In this document: piece by piece, positions 38,531 through 40,751 of the stretch
How the letters are laid out: each line of letters opens with the position of its first letter
Position numbering within the stretch: the stretch's first letter is position 1
DNA from: an uncultured Eubacterium sp.
GTDB taxonomy: Bacteria; Bacillota; Clostridia; Lachnospirales; Lachnospiraceae
Assembly (NCBI GenBank): GCA_934322085.1
Contig: CAKRGF010000023.1
Coordinates: 1-40,751, forward strand
Length of the DNA: 40,751 bases
Reading direction: 5' to 3'
The notes under the pieces: model-generated
Database searches by the model: none
Seen by the model: only the letters and a program-made list of their open reading frames with translations
Told to the model about the DNA's origin: nothing
Position numbers and translations under genes: made by a program

Positions 38531-40570
38531 TTATTTTGTAAATTTTTTCACGATATCACGAATTTCCTCTGCATTTTTCTGATTATCCTTCGTGACACCG
38601 GAAATCGTTTCTGCACTCTTTGATGTTTTGCCGATTTTATCGATAATACGTTCCATTCCCTGTGCATTTTCATCCGTAGCCAGTTCCACACGATCCATTT
38701 GCTGACAGATTGCTGACATACCATTCACAAAGGAATCCGTTGAATTTTGAATTCCGCTAATTACATTTTCAATGGACTCAATGGACGTATTATAGTTATT
38801 TGACATTTCAATAAAGTCCTTAAACTGGTTCGTAACATCTGTTTTCCAATACTCTAAAATTGACATAAAACACTGTCGTACATATTCAATATTTTTATTC
38901 GTGTCTTTACAGATTGTCTGTATTTCCGTAGCCGTTTTCGATGAACTCAGGGCAAGGTTACCAATTTCGCTTGCAACAACAGCAAACCCACGGCCTGCCT
39001 CTCCGGCGCGAGCCGCTTCAATTGAAGCATTCAAAGACAAAAGATTCGTCTGGCTTGTTATTTCCAGAATTTGATCTACCATCTCGTTAATTCGTGACAG
39101 CGACTTCAGATCTTTCATTGCCTTCTCGATTCTTTCCTCGTTTGATTTCATCTTTTCGCTATTTACATCCAAAGATTCATTCGCAACTTCTTTCATCTTC
39201 ATAACATCCTGAATCAGTTCTTCACTTCGCTCACTTCCGGCTTTTACCTGTTCGCCAACCTCATCAACTAATTTTGAAATATTGCTGATTTCTTTACCAA
39301 CCTGTTCGACCGCTTCCTTAGTCATGGTCGCACCTGCCACAACTTGTTCTGCCGTTGCAGCATTATCTCCGACACACTCATACAATTCGTGCGAAGTTTC
39401 CGTAATCCTCTCAGCTGATTCCAAAAGAGAGCTTGAGCAACCATTAAGCGTATCAATAATGGAAGAAAACGTATCATATAACGAATCAATTGCCGTCGCA
39501 ATATGACCAATTTCACTCTTACCATTTACAAACTTCTGAATTTTTTTATCCTTGCTTAAATTCAGGTTTTTTAATTTCAATATAGCATGCTCGGCTATTT
39601 TCAATGGACTCAGGCACAATTTTATCACCACATATGTAAGTATCATGAGTAACAAGAAAGAGCCAATGCAAATTAAGCCAAGCGTTTTACGGTTCGTATT
39701 TGCTATACCAAAAATCTCATCTTCCGTATCTGTCATAACCACAGCCCAGCCACGGTTAGAAATCGCACGATATACGCCGACCGAATCATTTCCATCTGCA
39801 TCTTTGTACTCAATTTCCTGAATCTGGTTTCCATTCTTTTCTGCATTTTCAACCACCTGCAAAAGCATAGGATCCTTAATTTCTTTTGCAATCTTTTTAG
39901 AATCCTGACTGAATATGTATGTTTTTGTCTTAGTGTTTATCATCGTAAATGACGCATGTGCAAGACCTTCAACCTTTAACGAATCCAAACTTTTCTGAAG
40001 CTGTTCACCAAACGGACCGCCACCAACATAGCCAATCATTTTGTCCCCTTTATAAATCGGACAATACATAGAAAGTGTTAATTTCTGTGAAGCAGGTGAA
40101 ACAATAATTCCGGCATTATACAACCGGTTTGATTCTTTCATCGCATTCTGCAGTTGTTTCAGCGCCTCCCCTTTTCTTGTAGTCATACCAACTACTTTCG
40201 GATTGTTATGAGCAAGCACATGCGTATTTGGTTCTCCGGCATAAATTCCTTCCCATCCGGACAACTCTTTATAATAATTTTCTGTATACTTTTGCGCTGT
40301 TTCTACAACATCCGGTTCGTCCGGATGTTCTAATAAATTCACAATTTCGATTCCTTTACTATAAGAAATCAGCTGATTTTCTGCATTATTCACATAATCC
40401 TCAATTACCTTCTGCCTAGACTCTAAAGAAGTTTTCATATTATCCATACTGTTTTTCTTCATTACAGAGGTCATACTTCCATTTGCAAACAAAAACAATC
40501 CCAGTATGCAAACAGCAGCAACAATGGAAATGGTAATTGTAATTGTGGTACTTAACTTTTTGTTTTTCAT
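38531..40570 (-). CDS. Methyl-accepting chemotaxis protein with dCache-type sensor
   Basis: This 679-residue transmembrane chemoreceptor has a first membrane helix (about 9-30) and an extracellular double-Cache-like ligand domain (about 35-290: WEGIYAGEPN, LTLSMYCPIYKGDKMIGYVGG, GVYRAISNRGWAVVM). A second helix (about 297-320) and a HAMP-like linker follow. The cytoplasmic signalling coiled coil has the invariant tip EITSQTNLLSLNASIEAARAGE and then GRGFAVVASEIGNLA. The cytoplasmic helices transmit to CheW/CheA. The dCache family usually senses amino acids or organic acids; the ligand is not readable here. The site AAAGGA lies 9 nt before the ATG. It stands alone, without che or flagellar genes, and its upstream region carries an unusual set of repeats. 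Confidence 0.93.
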   Translation of the reverse strand: MKNKKLSTTITITISIVAAVCILGLFLFANGSMTSVMKKNSMDNMKTSLESRQKVIEDYVNNAENQLISYSKGIEIVNLLEHPDEPDVVETAQKYTENYYKELSGWEGIYAGEPNTHVLAHNNPKVVGMTTRKGEALKQLQNAMKESNRLYNAGIIVSPASQKLTLSMYCPIYKGDKMIGYVGGGPFGEQLQKSLDSLKVEGLAHASFTMINTKTKTYIFSQDSKKIAKEIKDPMLLQVVENAEKNGNQIQEIEYKDADGNDSVGVYRAISNRGWAVVMTDTEDEIFGIANTNRKTLGLICIGSFLLLMILTYVVIKLCLSPLKIAEHAILKLKNLNLSKDKKIQKFVNGKSEIGHIATAIDSLYDTFSSIIDTLNGCSSSLLESAERITETSHELYECVGDNAATAEQVVAGATMTKEAVEQVGKEISNISKLVDEVGEQVKAGSERSEELIQDVMKMKEVANESLDVNSEKMKSNEERIEKAMKDLKSLSRINEMVDQILEITSQTNLLSLNASIEAARAGEAGRGFAVVASEIGNLALSSSKTATEIQTICKDTNKNIEYVRQCFMSILEYWKTDVTNQFKDFIEMSNNYNTSIESIENVISGIQNSTDSFVNGMSAICQQMDRVELATDENAQGMERIIDKIGKTSKSAETISGVTKDNQKNAEEIRDIVKKFTK

Positions 40571-40625
40571 TTTTAGTCGTCCTTTCTTTTCCGATTTTTT
40601 TATTCTATCACATTCCTTTTTGTTT

Positions 40626-40677
40626 GCATTGATTTATAATGTACCATTTTTGATTTATTACGTGTAATAAATCAAAA
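40626..40677. repeat. Repeat cluster upstream of the chemoreceptor gene: long palindrome plus 21-bp-spaced direct repeat
   Basis: TTTTGATTTATTAC (40648-40661) and its exact reverse complement (40664-40677) are separated by 2 nt. On the minus strand ACGTAATAAATCAA is followed 21 nt later by ACATTATAAATCAA, so three related half-sites lie on a two-turn helical period. This looks like a binding array for a dimeric regulator. Confidence 0.6.
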
Positions 40678-40727
40678 CAGAACCTTATGTTGATATAATC
40701 AACATAAGGTACTGTTTTCTTTTTTTG
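40674..40727 (+). terminator. Strong hairpin terminator at the right edge
   Basis: A 13-bp perfect stem (40682-40694 with 40698-40710, loop ATA) is extended after one mismatch by AAAACAG/CTGTTTT (40674-40680 with 40712-40718) and followed by CTTTTTTT on the plus strand. On the minus strand it is followed by a weaker T-rich run (GATTTATT). It more likely terminates a gene entering from beyond 40751 on the minus strand, or works in both directions. Confidence 0.7.
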
Positions 40728-40751
40728 ATACATTATTAGGACAGCGACACA

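Noticed and set aside
40571..40751. A sigma-D (motility) promoter for the chemoreceptor
   Set aside because: No TAAA-N15-GCCGATAA-like pair could be found; the nearest TAAA and GATA are separated by too many bases.
1..40751. Mobile elements, prophage genes, CRISPR arrays, tRNA or rRNA genes
   Set aside because: I looked for transposase or integrase motifs, regularly spaced repeats and tRNA-like CCA-ending cloverleaf segments on both strands and saw none. A tRNA scan and repeat search would be needed to be certain.

Overview
The window reads as chromosomal DNA of a spore-forming member of the Clostridia, most likely a gut-type Lachnospiraceae. The reasons are a moderately low G+C content with purine-rich AGGAGG-like ribosome sites, the conserved order priA-def-fmt-metallopeptidase-rsmB-rlmN-prpC-prkC-rsgA-rpe, the germination protease and spoIIP next to rpsT, a lysine riboswitch ahead of dapA, and a DUF6110-type small protein. 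No phage, insertion sequence, CRISPR array, rRNA or tRNA was seen. Almost every gene is on the minus strand; only an XRE regulator, rpsT and a dCMP deaminase are on the plus strand.

Region by region. (1) 1-2968: the N-terminus of a secreted Ig-like-domain protein, then a two-gene operon of a small GxxxG membrane protein and an unusual P1B-type metal ATPase. The ATPase has an SCALKLS motif in place of CPC and an arginine-rich N-terminus in place of CxxC. Its promoter is headed by an AT-rich palindrome resembling a Fur box. This is the best candidate here for something special: a ferrosome-like (FezA/FezB) iron-storage locus. (2) 3018-6166: an FtsX/MacB-type ABC exporter whose promoter carries a near-identical palindrome at the same relative place, plus a second, TetR/MarR-like palindrome at the transcription start. 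(3) 6178-20761: a 13-gene unidirectional unit (dapA-dapB-murF-priA-def-fmt-peptidase-rsmB-rlmN-prpC-prkC-rsgA-rpe), gaps of 35 nt or less, opened by a sigma-A promoter and lysine riboswitch with terminator, closed by a terminator after rpe. (4) 20770-21609: a protein with two OB-fold-like domains (SSB-like). (5) 21712-23470: ilvN and ilvC (branched-chain amino acids). (6) 23467-28873: metH followed without a terminator by two family-2 glycosyltransferases and an LCP ligase. (7) 28881-30694: a class V aminotransferase resembling pyridoxamine-pyruvate transaminase, together with an ECF substrate-binding component, suggesting vitamin B6 salvage. (8) 30695-33021: an XRE / atypical LytTR response regulator / histidine-phosphatase operon, divergent from a second XRE regulator. 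(9) 33022-35682: spoIIP and gpr, divergent from rpsT. (10) 35774-40751: dCMP deaminase, a membrane-anchored amidase overlapping guaB, guaB with a palindromic promoter, and a chemoreceptor with an elaborate repeat-rich upstream region.

How they fit together: the large operon joins diaminopimelate supply (dapA/dapB), its use in the wall (murF) and the PASTA kinase/phosphatase pair that senses wall fragments, with translation and GTPase genes downstream. Many start codons were reassigned from the longest open frame using ribosome-binding-site spacing; these choices are stated in each entry. All homology statements come from reading motifs, not from a database search.
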